DNA from: Oscillospiraceae bacterium
GTDB lineage: Bacteria; Bacillota; Clostridia; Oscillospirales; Oscillospiraceae
Length of the DNA stretch: 27,793 bases
NCBI GenBank assembly: GCA_016296565.1
Contig: JAEDJB010000007.1
Coordinates: forward strand, 1 to 27,793
Reading direction: 5' to 3'
A program made the translations under genes and the position numbers. Under the pieces are notes generated by a model that was not told where the DNA came from, searched no databases, and saw only the letters and a program-made list of their open reading frames with translations. Positions 13,108 to 21,950 of this stretch are shown piece after piece. Within the stretch, counting starts at the first letter, position 1, and every line of letters starts with the position of its first letter.

Positions 13108-15503
13108 CCGTCCTCCTCCGTCGTCTCCTCCGCCTTCTTCTTGGTGGTCTTTTTCGTGGTGGTTTTCTTGGCCGCCGTCTTTTTGGCGGTGGTCTTTTTG
13201 GCGGCGGGTTTCTTCTCCTCCGCCCCGTCTGCCGCCTTGGCGGTCTTTTTTGCCGTGGTCTTTTTGGCCGCAGGCTTTTTCTCAGCCGCCGCTTTTTTGG
13301 TGGTTTTCTTGGCCGGCTTCTCCTCCCCGGTCTCCGGGGCGGCGGCAGGCTCAGCGGCAGCGGTTTCCTCGGTCTTTTTCTTCCGGTAGCCCCCCCGCTT
13401 TTCCTCGGGAACAAAGGCGGCGCAGCTTTCGTTGATGCAGAAGGGTTTTTTAAAGCCCCGGCCGGACTTTTTGAACATGGTCCAGCCGCACTCGGGGCAG
13501 CTGTCCTTCACGGGCACGTCCCAGGTCATAAAGTCGCAGGCCCGGCCCAGCTTGTCTCCGTTGCGCTCGCAGCCGTAGTAGGTGTAGCCGTTCCGGGAGG
13601 TCTTTTTCAGCAGGCGGCTGCCGCACTTGGGGCACTTGCCCGGCATCTCAATGACCAGGGGCTTGGTGAAGGTGCACTCCGGGAACCCCGGGCAGGCCAG
13701 GAACCGGCCGAACCGGCCGGATTTCACCACCATCTGCTTGCCGCACACGTCGCAGATCTCGTCGGAAAGCTCGTCAGGAACCTTGATCCGGGTGCCGTCC
13801 AGGTCCTTTTCCGCCTGGGTCATCTCCCGGCTGAACCCCTGGTAGAAGTCCTCCAGCACCGACTTCCAGTTCTCGTCGCCGCTTTCCACCTTGTCCAGGC
13901 GGTTTTCCATGGTGGCGGTAAAGTCATAGTCCACAATGTCGTGGAACTTATCCTTCATCAGGTTGGTGACCACCTCCCCCAGGGGGGTGGTGTGCAGATA
14001 CTTGCCGTCCTTCACCACATACTCCCGGCTCATAATGGTGGTGATGGTGGGGGCGTAGGTGGAGGGGCGGCCAATGCCCCGCTCCTCCAGGGCCCGGATG
14101 AGGGTGGCCTCCGTGTACCGGGTGGGGGGCTGGGTGAACTTCTGCTCGGGCTTCACCCCGGCGTTTTTCAGCTCCTCCCCCTCCTTCAGGTTGGGCAGGG
14201 GGGTCTGGATCTCGCTGGTCTCCTCGTCCTTGCCCTCCTCGTACACCGCCAGAAAGCCCGGGAACTTCACCTCGGACCGGCTGGCCTTGAACACATACCC
14301 GGCGCTGGTAACCTCCAGGTTCACGCTGTCGTAGACGGCGGCGGCCATCTGGCTGGCCAGGAAGCGGCTCCAGATGAGCTTATACAGCCGGAACTGCTCC
14401 GGGGTCAGGTCCTTTTTGATGCTCTCGGGGGTCAGCTCCACGTTGGAGGGGCGGATGGCCTCGTGGGCGTCCTGGGCCCCGGCCTTGGTCTTGAACCGGC
14501 GGGGGGTGTCCGGCAGGTACTTCTCCCCATACCGGGCGGCGGCAAACTGCCGGGCGGCGGCGATGGCCTCGTCGGACAGGCGCAGGGAGTCGGTACGCAT
14601 GTAGGTGATGAGACCCACGGTGCCCTCGCCCTGGATGTCCACGCCCTCATACAGCTGCTGGGCGATGGACATGGTCCGCCGGGGGCTCATGTTCAGCTTC
14701 CGGCTGGCCTCCTGCTGGAGGGTGCTGGTGATGAAGGGGGGCGCGGGAGAGCGGCTCTTGTCCTGGCGCTTGATGGAGCTGACCTGGAAGGGGGCGGTCT
14801 GGATGGCGGCCAGAACCTGGTCCACCTGTTCCTTGGATTTCAGCTCCACCTTCTTCTCCCGGCCGTAGAACTGGGCCTTGAAGCTGCCGGTGTTGGGGGC
14901 GATCCGGTCCAGCAGCACCTCCAGGGTCCAGTATTCCTCGGGGACGAAGGCGCGGATCTCCTCCTCCCGCTCGGCCACCAGGCGGGTGGCCACGGACTGG
15001 ACCCGGCCGGCGGACAGGCCCCGGCGGATCTTCTTCCACAGCAGGGGGGAGAGCTCATAGCCCACAATCCGGTCCAGAATGCGCCGGGCCTGCTGGGCGT
15101 CCACCAGGTTCTGGTCAATGTCCCGGGGCGCGGCGATGCTCTCGGTAACCACCTTTTTGGTGATCTCGTTGAAGGTAACCCGGCTGGCCTTGTCCTCCGG
15201 CAGGTCCAGCAGCTCCTTCAGGTGCCAGGAGATGGCCTCCCCTTCCCGGTCCGGGTCGGTGGCCAGGTACACCTTGGCGCTTTCGTCCGCCGCGTCCTTC
15301 AGCAGGGCGATAGTCTCCTCCTTCCCCTTAATGGGCTGGTAGTCCGGCTCGAAGCCGTGCTCGATATCTACCCCCATCTTGCTCTTGGGCAGGTCACGGA
15401 CATGCCCCATGGAGGCCAGCACCTGATAGTCCGGCCCCAGATATTTTCCGATGGTCTTTGCCTTAGCCGGTGACTCCACGATCACCAGATTCGTTTTTGC
15501 CAC
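13104..15503 (-). CDS. topA: DNA topoisomerase I with lysine-rich tail
   Basis: This 799-residue type IA topoisomerase relaxes negative supercoils. A Toprim domain lies at residues 6-115, with the catalytic Glu in IVESPAKAKTIG and the acidic ATDPDREGEA. The active tyrosine is Tyr301 in TYMRTDS. Three zinc-ribbon units follow from about 585 (CDVCGKQ, CPKCGSR, CPECGWT). The last 75 or so residues are a low-complexity tail of Lys, Ala and Thr (AAKKTTAKK-type repeats) ending in acidic TEEDG, resembling histone H1-like extensions seen in some actinobacterial TopA. The start codon is GTG at 15503, with GGAGGT seven bases upstream. Confidence 0.96.
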   Translation of the reverse strand: MAKTNLVIVESPAKAKTIGKYLGPDYQVLASMGHVRDLPKSKMGVDIEHGFEPDYQPIKGKEETIALLKDAADESAKVYLATDPDREGEAISWHLKELLDLPEDKASRVTFNEITKKVVTESIAAPRDIDQNLVDAQQARRILDRIVGYELSPLLWKKIRRGLSAGRVQSVATRLVAEREEEIRAFVPEEYWTLEVLLDRIAPNTGSFKAQFYGREKKVELKSKEQVDQVLAAIQTAPFQVSSIKRQDKSRSPAPPFITSTLQQEASRKLNMSPRRTMSIAQQLYEGVDIQGEGTVGLITYMRTDSLRLSDEAIAAARQFAAARYGEKYLPDTPRRFKTKAGAQDAHEAIRPSNVELTPESIKKDLTPEQFRLYKLIWSRFLASQMAAAVYDSVNLEVTSAGYVFKASRSEVKFPGFLAVYEEGKDEETSEIQTPLPNLKEGEELKNAGVKPEQKFTQPPTRYTEATLIRALEERGIGRPSTYAPTITTIMSREYVVKDGKYLHTTPLGEVVTNLMKDKFHDIVDYDFTATMENRLDKVESGDENWKSVLEDFYQGFSREMTQAEKDLDGTRIKVPDELSDEICDVCGKQMVVKSGRFGRFLACPGFPECTFTKPLVIEMPGKCPKCGSRLLKKTSRNGYTYYGCERNGDKLGRACDFMTWDVPVKDSCPECGWTMFKKSGRGFKKPFCINESCAAFVPEEKRGGYRKKKTEETAAAEPAAAPETGEEKPAKKTTKKAAAEKKPAAKKTTAKKTAKAADGAEEKKPAAKKTTAKKTAAKKTTTKKTTKKKAEETTEEDG

Positions 15504-15552
15504 GTTGTAACCTCCGTGTTTCGTTCCGTTGCGCTATGGTTTCAGCCGGGCG

Positions 15553-16797
15553 TTACACGCGCCGGTCTGTTGTTTCCTCTTTTAAAATCACCAGGGCCTC
15601 ATACCCCCGGCCGGGGTGCTGGTTCACCAGCTGCCGGACCTGGAGCATGGTGAGGGCCGACATCACCCGCCGGGCGGGAATGCCCGTCTCCTCCACCAGG
15701 TCGTCCGCCGTCCGGGTGACCTCTCCCTGGAGGGCCCGGAGAAGGGCGGCTTCGTCGTCCGTGCAGGCCTCCGGGTCCTTCCGCAGGTCCAGCACCAGCT
15801 TCTCCGGCTGGGGCGGGGCCTGCTCCTCTCTGGCCGCTTCCCGCTGGGGTTCGGCAGGCCGGTTTAGCCGGGCCTGCTCCGCCTGGGGCGGCAAAGGGGC
15901 TCTGGGATGCAGTTTCGCCGGATAGAGGAATTCATATTCCTCCAGAATATCCCAGGCGTCCTGGATCAGTTTGGCCTCGCCCCGGCGGATAAGGCCGTTG
16001 GGTCCCCGGCTTAGGGGGACGTCGATGTTTCCGGGGACGGCAAACACGTCCCGGTCAGACTCCAGGGCCCACCGGGCGGTGATGAGAGAGCCGCTGGTTT
16101 CCGTCCCCTCCACCACCACGGTTCCCAGGCTCAGACCCGCCAGCAGACGGTTCCGCACCGGGAAGTGGGACCCCAGAGGCGGGGTGCCCGGCGGGTACTC
16201 GCTGAGCAGGGCTCCGGCAGCGGCCACGTCCTCGTAGAGATCCTCTCTCCCCCAGGGGTAGACCACGTCGATGCCGCAGCCCAGCACAGCCAGGACCTTG
16301 CCTCCGCCGCTGAGGGCACCCTCCAGGGCGGCGGTGTCGATGCCCTGGGCGGTGCCGCTGACCACCAGTGCTCCCTGCCGGGCCAGGTCCAGGCCCAGAC
16401 GCCGGGCAATCATCACCCCGTAGGGGCTGGCCTGCCGGGCACCCACCAGGGTGATGGCGGCCTCCTGGTCCACCTGGGGAAGGGTCCCCTTCACATAGAG
16501 GACGCAAGGCGGGGCGGACAGCTGGCTCAGCCGCTGGGGATAGTCCGCGTCCTGAAGAGTGAGCACCCGGACCCCCAGTTCCTCACACTGGTGGAGGATC
16601 TGATCGGCCTGGTCCAAGCTCTTGTCCAGCAGGGCCTTCCGCACCCGGCTGGGCAGGCCTTCCACCCGGTCATAGGCCTCCTTATCCCCATGGTAGACGC
16701 TTTCCGGGGTGCCGAAATGGTCCAGCAACCGCAGGGCGTACATGCCCGGGGCGCTGCCCCGGGTGGCCAGCCACAGCCAGTGCCGCAGGGAACTCAT
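15553..16797 (-). CDS. dprA: DNA-processing protein DprA/Smf
   Basis: This 414-residue protein binds incoming single-stranded DNA and loads RecA in transformation. It is kept in many species not known to be competent. The Rossmann-like core covers about residues 95-300, with VGARQASPYG, SGTAQGIDTAALEGAL, YPPGTPP and FPVRNRLLAGLSLGTVVVEG. An N-terminal helical part lies before it. A Pro/Glu/Arg-rich linker (about 290-325) leads to a C-terminal winged-helix domain like DprA_WH (about 345-400). The ATG at 16797 is preceded by AAGGAGG. It lies 49 bp upstream of topA in the same operon. Confidence 0.95.
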   Translation of the reverse strand: MSSLRHWLWLATRGSAPGMYALRLLDHFGTPESVYHGDKEAYDRVEGLPSRVRKALLDKSLDQADQILHQCEELGVRVLTLQDADYPQRLSQLSAPPCVLYVKGTLPQVDQEAAITLVGARQASPYGVMIARRLGLDLARQGALVVSGTAQGIDTAALEGALSGGGKVLAVLGCGIDVVYPWGREDLYEDVAAAGALLSEYPPGTPPLGSHFPVRNRLLAGLSLGTVVVEGTETSGSLITARWALESDRDVFAVPGNIDVPLSRGPNGLIRRGEAKLIQDAWDILEEYEFLYPAKLHPRAPLPPQAEQARLNRPAEPQREAAREEQAPPQPEKLVLDLRKDPEACTDDEAALLRALQGEVTRTADDLVEETGIPARRVMSALTMLQVRQLVNQHPGRGYEALVILKEETTDRRV

Positions 16798-16818
16798 GGA
16801 CAGCGCCTCCTTTTTCCT

Positions 16819-17601
16819 TTATTCCGGTTCCCCGGGCAGGGTCCCCTGGCACATCTGCCACAGGACCACCGCCCCGGCGGCGGCGGCGTTCAGGGATTCG
16901 CACCGGGCCGTCATGGGGATTTTGATGGTTTTTTCACTTTGGTCCAGCACCTGCTGGCTCACCCCCCGGCCTTCGCTGCCGATGACCACGGCGGCCCGGG
17001 TCAGGTCCACAGCCCGAATGTCCCGGGTGTCCGCCCGCAGGGCGGTGGCGTACAGGGGTAGGTCTGACCGGGCCAATAAGGCGGTTAAGGTATCTAAGTC
17101 CCCCGCCCACACCGGCAGGCGGAAGCAGGCCCCCATGGTGGCCCGGAGGGTCTTGGGGCTGTAAGGGTCGGCGCAGCCGGGAAGGAGGAACAGGCCGTCC
17201 GCCCCGAAGGCGTCGGCGGTCCGCCACAGAGTTCCCAGGTTGCCCGGGTCCTGAAGGCCGTCCAGCACCAGGTACCGGCTGCCCGGCAGGGTCTCCGGAG
17301 CAGCAAGCTCCGGCAGGGCGCACAGGAAAAGGACCTTCTGGGGGGTCTGGGTGGGGGCCACGGACCGGAGAAGGTCCGGGGGCACCGCCACCTGGCGGAC
17401 CGGGCCGGGCAGGCTGGCCGGGGGCTCATACCCCTGGGCGCACACCAGCACCTCCAGCTTTGCCCCCCAGCGGAGGGCCTCCTCCAGCATTTTGGGTCCC
17501 TCGCACACCATCTGGCCGCTGGCGTACCGGTACTTCCGGTCTGCCGCCAGCTTGCGGATGTGGGTGATGAGGGGGTTGGTTCTGCTTGTGATGGTCTCCA
17601 T
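16819..17601 (-). CDS. TrmH/SpoU-family RNA 2'-O-ribose methyltransferase
   Basis: This 260-residue SPOUT enzyme uses S-adenosylmethionine to methylate a ribose in tRNA or rRNA. The N-terminal substrate-binding domain (about 1-95) has VCEGPKMLEEALRWG. The knotted domain has the three motifs LDGLQDPGNLGTLWRTADAFG, VIGSEGRGVS and PMTARCESLNAAAAGAVVLW. The exact nucleotide cannot be told from sequence. I start it at the ATG 17601, with GGAG six bases upstream; a GTG at 17607 overlapping the ktrA stop is the alternative and has poorer spacing. Confidence 0.9.
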   Translation of the reverse strand: METITSRTNPLITHIRKLAADRKYRYASGQMVCEGPKMLEEALRWGAKLEVLVCAQGYEPPASLPGPVRQVAVPPDLLRSVAPTQTPQKVLFLCALPELAAPETLPGSRYLVLDGLQDPGNLGTLWRTADAFGADGLFLLPGCADPYSPKTLRATMGACFRLPVWAGDLDTLTALLARSDLPLYATALRADTRDIRAVDLTRAAVVIGSEGRGVSQQVLDQSEKTIKIPMTARCESLNAAAAGAVVLWQMCQGTLPGEPE

Positions 17602-17603
17602 AT

Positions 17604-18257
17604 TCACTCCAGCGCAAGAATGCGCTCATTGCTCTCGTTGTTGCCCAGGGTGAAGATCAGGTCTCCCGGCCGGAAGGCGTAGTCCGGCTCGGGCACCGGC
17701 TGGATGGAGCCGTCCCCGCTCTGGATGGCGATGATGTTCACCTGGTAGGTTACCCGGACGTTCAAGTCCCGGAGGGTCTGCCCCACCCAGGGGGCGGGGA
17801 CCTTGAGCTTCACGATGCCGTACCGCTCAGTAAGCTCGATATAGTTGAGGATCTCCCGGTTGGCCAGGGTGCGGGCCAGGTTCCGGCCGCTCTCGTGCTC
17901 GGGAAAGACCACCTGGTCCGCCCCGATCCGCTGGAGGACCTCCCGGTGGCTGTGGTTTCTGGCCTTGCAGACGATCCGGGGGATGTTCAGTTCCTTCAGG
18001 TTCAGGGTGATGAGGACGCTGGTGCCGATGTCGCTGCTGAAGGCCACCACCGCCCCGTCCATGTTCTTGACCCCCAGCATCTGGAGCACCTCCGGGTCCT
18101 GACAGTCTCCCACCACCGCCTGGGTCACCTTGTCGGCGATGCGCTGGACGGCCTTCTCGTCGGTGTCGATGGCCAGAACCTGGTGGCCCAGGGCGCACAG
18201 CTCCTCCGCCACCGCCGACCCGAATCGGCCCAGGCCGATGACCACAAATGTCTCCAT
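17604..18257 (-). CDS. ktrA: Potassium uptake regulatory subunit, KtrA/TrkA type
   Basis: This 217-residue cytoplasmic RCK protein gates the potassium channel-like subunit encoded next to it. RCK_N (about 1-120) has the nucleotide-binding VIGLGRFGSAVAEELCALGHQVLAIDTDE. RCK_C (about 135-217) ends with PVPEPDYAFRPGDLIFTLG. One RCK_N plus one RCK_C is the KtrA size, half that of E. coli TrkA. AAGGAGG precedes the ATG, and the gene follows ktrB by 11 bp. Likely ligands are ATP/ADP, and possibly cyclic-di-AMP at RCK_C, from family knowledge. Confidence 0.93.
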   Translation of the reverse strand: METFVVIGLGRFGSAVAEELCALGHQVLAIDTDEKAVQRIADKVTQAVVGDCQDPEVLQMLGVKNMDGAVVAFSSDIGTSVLITLNLKELNIPRIVCKARNHSHREVLQRIGADQVVFPEHESGRNLARTLANREILNYIELTERYGIVKLKVPAPWVGQTLRDLNVRVTYQVNIIAIQSGDGSIQPVPEPDYAFRPGDLIFTLGNNESNERILALE

Positions 18258-18268
18258 AGGAAGCCTCC

Positions 18269-19639
18269 TTAGCCTATCATGATATCGCAGCTGGGGTACT
18301 TGAGTTTATCTCCTCCGCCCCGGGGAATCATAAAGGCCAGGGAGAAGGACAGGATGCCCACCCGCCCCATATACATAAGGGCGATGATCACCAGGCAGCT
18401 GCCTGCCGACAGGGTTCCCGTGAGGCCGGTGCTCAGCCCCACGGTTCCCAGGGCGGAGACCACCTCGTAGAGGATGGGGAGAAACGCGCCTCCCTCCCCC
18501 AGGGAGAGGCCCATGGCGCAGACGAAGCCCGCGGCGATCACCGTTAAGGTGAGGGTAAAGGCGTTGAACACCTGCCGGGCGGGGATGGTCCGCCCCCGGA
18601 GGGTCACAACCTGCCGGCCCCGGAGGCCGCTGCGCAGAGCGGCGGCCAGCACCAGGGCGGTGACGGTTTTGATGCCGCCGGCGGTGGAGCCGCTGCTGCC
18701 CCCGATGAGCATGAACAGCAGGCACATCACCAGGGAGCACTCCCGCAGCCCCCCCTGGGGAAAGCTGGAAAAGCCCGCCGTGCGCAGGGTGATGGACTGG
18801 AAGAGGGCGTTTACCACCTTGTCCCCCGTGGACATAGGCCCCAGGGTGGCCGGGTTGCTCCACTCTGCCAGCAGGAAGTACAGCCAGCCCGCCAGGATGA
18901 GAAAGGCCGTCATGCCCAGAACCATCCGGGTGTACAGGGAGAACTTTTTCCACCGCCGCTGGCGGTAGATATCCTCCCACACGAAAAAGCCCAGGCCACC
19001 CAGCACCACCAGGGCGGCGTGGATCAGCAGCACCTCCGGCCGGTCCGCAAAGAGGGACAGACTGCCTCCCCGGGGGCCCATCAGGTCAAAGCCCGCGTTG
19101 CAGAAGGCGGACACGGCGTGAAACACCCCGTACCACACCCCCCGGGCCAGGCCGAACTCCGGCACAAAGCACCAGGACAGAAGCACCGCTCCGGCGCCCT
19201 CCAGGATGACGGTTCCCAGCAGGGCATGGCGGACCAGCCGCACCACCCCGCCGGTGCTCCGCAGCCCCAGGGTGGAGGCCAGCACCAACCGCTGGGAGAG
19301 GAGAATCTCCCGGCGGAAGAAGGTGAGCAGCAGGGTATACACCGTCATAAACCCCAGGCCGCCCAGCTGGATCATGCACAGGATCACCACCTGCCCGGCC
19401 AGGGACCACTGGGTGAGGGTGTCCGCCAGGGCAAGGCCGGTGACGCAGGTGGCGGAGGTGGCGGTAAAGAGGCTGGTGAGCAGCCCCGCGCTCTCCCCGT
19501 CCCGGGACATCACCGGCAGCAGAAGCAGCAGGGTTCCCAGCAAAATGACCGCCCCAAAGGACAGCGCCGCAATCCGGGCGGCGTTCATCCCCGGCCGGGC
19601 AGACCAGGCCAAGGTTTTCTCTCTCCAGATCCGTGCCAA
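18269..19639 (-). CDS. ktrB: Potassium uptake membrane subunit, KtrB/TrkH type
   Basis: This is a 456-residue membrane protein of the Trk/Ktr superfamily, with four repeated membrane-pore-membrane units. Selectivity-loop segments include TATSATCVTGLA, AFCNAGFDL, ITLRTAGFSS and SALGTVGLSTGL, and GGSSGSTAGGIKT marks the intramembrane loop. It moves potassium, often sodium-linked, and needs KtrA. The start codon is TTG at 19639 with AGGAGGG seven bases upstream; an in-frame ATG 17 codons later has no such site. It sits 75 bp after lysS, behind a hairpin. The two genes together give a complete KtrAB system. Confidence 0.93.
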   Translation of the reverse strand: MARIWREKTLAWSARPGMNAARIAALSFGAVILLGTLLLLLPVMSRDGESAGLLTSLFTATSATCVTGLALADTLTQWSLAGQVVILCMIQLGGLGFMTVYTLLLTFFRREILLSQRLVLASTLGLRSTGGVVRLVRHALLGTVILEGAGAVLLSWCFVPEFGLARGVWYGVFHAVSAFCNAGFDLMGPRGGSLSLFADRPEVLLIHAALVVLGGLGFFVWEDIYRQRRWKKFSLYTRMVLGMTAFLILAGWLYFLLAEWSNPATLGPMSTGDKVVNALFQSITLRTAGFSSFPQGGLRECSLVMCLLFMLIGGSSGSTAGGIKTVTALVLAAALRSGLRGRQVVTLRGRTIPARQVFNAFTLTLTVIAAGFVCAMGLSLGEGGAFLPILYEVVSALGTVGLSTGLTGTLSAGSCLVIIALMYMGRVGILSFSLAFMIPRGGGDKLKYPSCDIMIG

Positions 19640-19673
19640 CTGCGCCCCTCCTGCTCTCCGGCAAACTGCACAA

Positions 19674-19706
19674 CAGCATACCGACAGCCAGGCCGCCGGT
19701 ATGCTG
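19674..19706 (-). terminator. Intercistronic hairpin between lysS and ktrB
   Basis: A 10-bp stem CAGCATACCG (19674-19683) with CGGTATGCTG (19697-19706) closes a 13-base loop. On the minus strand only TTGTGCAGTTTG follows, so it is at best a weak terminator. It may set the ratio between lysS and ktrB transcripts. Confidence 0.5.
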
Positions 19707-19714
19707 CTTGAATG

Positions 19715-21220
19715 TTATTCGATGGGTTTCATAGTGGGGAAGAGGATCACATCCCGGATGGAATCCGCTCCGGTGAGGAGCATGACGCACCGGTCGATGC
19801 CGATGCCCAGGCCGCCCGTGGGGGGCAGGCCGTACTCCAGGGCGTTGATGTAATCCTCGTCCATCATGCCGGCTTCCTCGTCGCCCTTGGCACGCATCTC
19901 CACCTGCTTCTGGAAACGGGCCTTCTGGTCGATGGGGTCGTTGAGCTCGGAGAAGGCATTGCCCATCTCGCTGCGGCAGATGAAGAGCTCAAACCGCTCG
20001 GTGAGTCGGTGGTCCTTGGGGGACCGCTTGGCCAGGGGGGACACATCCACGGGGTGCATGGTGATGAAGGTGGGCTGGATGAGCTTCTCCTCCACCTTCT
20101 GGTCAAAGCACTCGTAGAGGGCGTGGCCCCAGGTGGGTTCCACCCCGTCCATGTCCACGCCGACGCTCTTGGCGGCGGCAACGGCTGCCTCGTCCCCGTC
20201 GATGGCCATAAAGTCCACCCCCAGGTACTCCTTCACCGCCTCGGCCATGGTGAGCCGGCGGAAGCCGGGAGCCAGGCTGATGTTCTCGCCCTGCCAGGTC
20301 ACGTCGTAGGTGCCCAGGATCTCCATGGCGGCCCCGGAGAGGAAGTCCTCAAACAGGTCCATCATGTCGTTGAAGTCGGCATAGGCCTCGTACAGCTCCA
20401 CGGTGGTAAACTCAGGGTTGTGCTTGGTGTCCATGCCCTCGTTGCGGAAGATCCGGCCGATCTCATACACCCGCTCCAGGCCGCCCACGATGAGCCGCTT
20501 CAGGTGCAGCTCGGTGGCGATGCGCATGTACATGTCAATGTCCAGGGTGTTGTGATGGGTGATGAAGGGCCGGGCGGTGGCGCCGCCGGAGATGGTGTTC
20601 AGCACGGGGGTCTCCACCTCCATGTAGCCTCGGCCGTCCAGGAAGGACCGCAGGTAGCTCACCAGGCGGCTGCGGATCTCAAAGTTCCGGCGGGAGTCGG
20701 GGTTCACGATCAGGTCCACGTACCGCTGGCGGTAGCGCAGCTCCTTGTCGGTGAGGCCGTGGAACTTCTCCGGCAGGGGACGCAGGGACTTGGACAGGAG
20801 GGTCACGTCCTTGCAGCGGACGCTCATCTCCCCCCGCTGGGTGCGGAAGACCTCGCCCTTCACGCCCACGATGTCGCCGATGTCGTACTTCTTGAACTCG
20901 TTGTACACCGCCTCGTCCATCTCGTCCCGGCGGGCGTAGAGCTGGATGCGGCCGGTCTTGTCCTGCATGTCGCAGAAGCTCACCTTGCCCATGCCCCGCT
21001 TGGACATGAGGCGGCCGGCCACGGTGACCTCCTGGCCCTCCATGTCGTCGAAGTGATCCTTGATGTCCTGGGTGTGAGCGGACACCACGAACTTGGTCTG
21101 CTCAAAGGGGTCCTTCCCCGCGTCCTGCAGGGTCTTCAGCTTTTCTCTGCGTACCTTGAGGATCTGGGACAGATCCTGCTCCTGCTCCTGGGCCGGTTCC
21201 TTCTTCTTGTTTTCAGCCAT
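19715..21220 (-). CDS. lysS: Lysyl-tRNA synthetase, class II
   Basis: This 501-residue enzyme charges tRNA-Lys. An N-terminal OB-fold anticodon-binding domain covers about 60-145 (VTVAGRLMSKRGMGKVSFCDMQD). The class II core has motif 2 in FRNEGMDTKHNPEFTTVELYEAY and motif 3 in GLGIGIDRCVMLLTG. An N-terminal charged extension rich in Glu and Lys is seen, as in many Firmicutes. AAGGAG precedes the ATG. It lies 21 bp after greA, an order found in many Clostridia. Confidence 0.97.
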   Translation of the reverse strand: MAENKKKEPAQEQEQDLSQILKVRREKLKTLQDAGKDPFEQTKFVVSAHTQDIKDHFDDMEGQEVTVAGRLMSKRGMGKVSFCDMQDKTGRIQLYARRDEMDEAVYNEFKKYDIGDIVGVKGEVFRTQRGEMSVRCKDVTLLSKSLRPLPEKFHGLTDKELRYRQRYVDLIVNPDSRRNFEIRSRLVSYLRSFLDGRGYMEVETPVLNTISGGATARPFITHHNTLDIDMYMRIATELHLKRLIVGGLERVYEIGRIFRNEGMDTKHNPEFTTVELYEAYADFNDMMDLFEDFLSGAAMEILGTYDVTWQGENISLAPGFRRLTMAEAVKEYLGVDFMAIDGDEAAVAAAKSVGVDMDGVEPTWGHALYECFDQKVEEKLIQPTFITMHPVDVSPLAKRSPKDHRLTERFELFICRSEMGNAFSELNDPIDQKARFQKQVEMRAKGDEEAGMMDEDYINALEYGLPPTGGLGIGIDRCVMLLTGADSIRDVILFPTMKPIE

Positions 21221-21241
21221 GCTGTTCCGCTCCTTCTCTCT

Positions 21242-21715
21242 TTATCTCTGAATCGCAGTGATCTTGTATCGAATGTTGCCGGCGGGGGCTTCCACCACCA
21301 CCTCGTCTCCGGCCTTCCGGCCCAGCAGGGCACGGCCGAAGGGGGATTCCTCAGAGATCCGGCCGTTCATGGGGTCGGCCTCCTGGGAGCCGACGATCTG
21401 GTAGGTCTCCTCCTCGGAGAACTCCAGGTCCTCCACCACCACGGTGTTGCCCACGTGGACAATGTCCATGTTCTTCTCCTGCTCGGAGATGATGGTGTAG
21501 TTGGAGAGGATCTCGTCCAGCTCCGCAATGCGGGAGTAGAGCTTGCCCTGCTCGTTTTTTGCCTCGTCATATTCGCTGTTTTCCGACAGGTCGCCGAAGG
21601 AGCGGGCTTCCTTGATAAGCTCCGCCACTTCCTTCTCCCGGACGGTCTTCAGATACGTCAGTTCCTGTTTCAGTTCCTCAAAGCGCTCTGCGCTGAGTCG
21701 GTATTCCTTTGCCAT
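21242..21715 (-). CDS. greA: Transcription elongation factor GreA
   Basis: This 157-residue factor rescues paused RNA polymerase by stimulating transcript cleavage. The N-terminal coiled coil (about 1-75) has RFEELKQELTYLKTVREKEVAELIKEARSFGDLSENSEYDEAK, with the acidic tip residues in DLSENSEYDEAK. The C-terminal FKBP-like domain ends GDEVVVEAPAGNIRYKI. The start at 21715 is chosen for length and for GGAAGGTG upstream; the open frame continues further upstream through the leader hairpin and is not coding. It opens the long minus-strand operon. Confidence 0.96.
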   Translation of the reverse strand: MAKEYRLSAERFEELKQELTYLKTVREKEVAELIKEARSFGDLSENSEYDEAKNEQGKLYSRIAELDEILSNYTIISEQEKNMDIVHVGNTVVVEDLEFSEEETYQIVGSQEADPMNGRISEESPFGRALLGRKAGDEVVVEAPAGNIRYKITAIQR

Positions 21716-21738
21716 GGTCACACACCTTCCGATATCTG

Positions 21739-21767
21739 GGGGGCTGGGGAGCTGGCGCTCCGCCCCC
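21739..21767 (-). promoter_or_regulatory. Strong GC hairpin in the greA leader
   Basis: GGGGGC (21739-21744) pairs with GCCCCC (21762-21767), and inside it GGAG (21748-21751) pairs with CTCC (21758-21761). It sits just before the greA ribosome site, without a T run. It may slow ribosomes or protect the RNA. The leader upstream of it (21776-21817) is unusually AT-rich. Confidence 0.5.
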
Positions 21768-21823
21768 GCGGGGTTACACATTATAAATATAGATAAATAT
21801 AGTTTTCGGTTTACAGTTTAACC

Positions 21824-21852
21824 ATTATAGGTAGTTTATTCCGGTCTGTCAA
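21824..21852 (-). promoter_or_regulatory. Sigma-A promoter of the greA-lysS operon
   Basis: On the minus strand TTGACA (21847-21852) and TATAAT (21824-21829) are 17 bp apart, a full consensus promoter. The expected start near 21817 gives a leader of about 100 bases. Confidence 0.93.
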
Positions 21853-21894
21853 GAGCAACCCTTTTCCCTTCGCCCCAACCTCCCCTTTTTGGAC

Positions 21895-21940
21895 AAAAAA
21901 AGTGGCTCCGGGGGACTTTTCTTGGGAAAATCCCCCGGAG
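21895..21940 (-). terminator. Rho-independent terminator after ctpA
   Basis: A 10-bp stem CTCCGGGGGA (21906-21915) with TCCCCCGGAG (21931-21940) is followed on the minus strand by CCAC and seven T (21895-21901). It ends the ftsEX-ctpA transcript before the greA promoter. Confidence 0.92.
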
Positions 21941-21950
21941 TCAGGTCAAA

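Noticed and set aside
13110..13330. Repeated TTTTTGGCGG-like units, possible CRISPR or satellite
   Set aside because: They are the codons of the Lys/Ala/Thr tail of TopA; spacing is irregular and there are no unique spacers.
13941..15473. Long open frame of about 510 codons on the plus strand opposite topA
   Set aside because: It is the GC-rich antisense shadow of topA, with low-complexity Gly/Leu/Val/Gln composition and no ribosome site. The same applies to long frames opposite the MerR-RDD gene (3547-5451), lysS (19712-21796) and the PucR-type gene (24920-26260).
18269..19639. Potassium or cyclic-di-AMP riboswitch before the ktr genes
   Set aside because: The 75-bp gap after lysS holds only a simple hairpin; it is too short for a known riboswitch of that kind.
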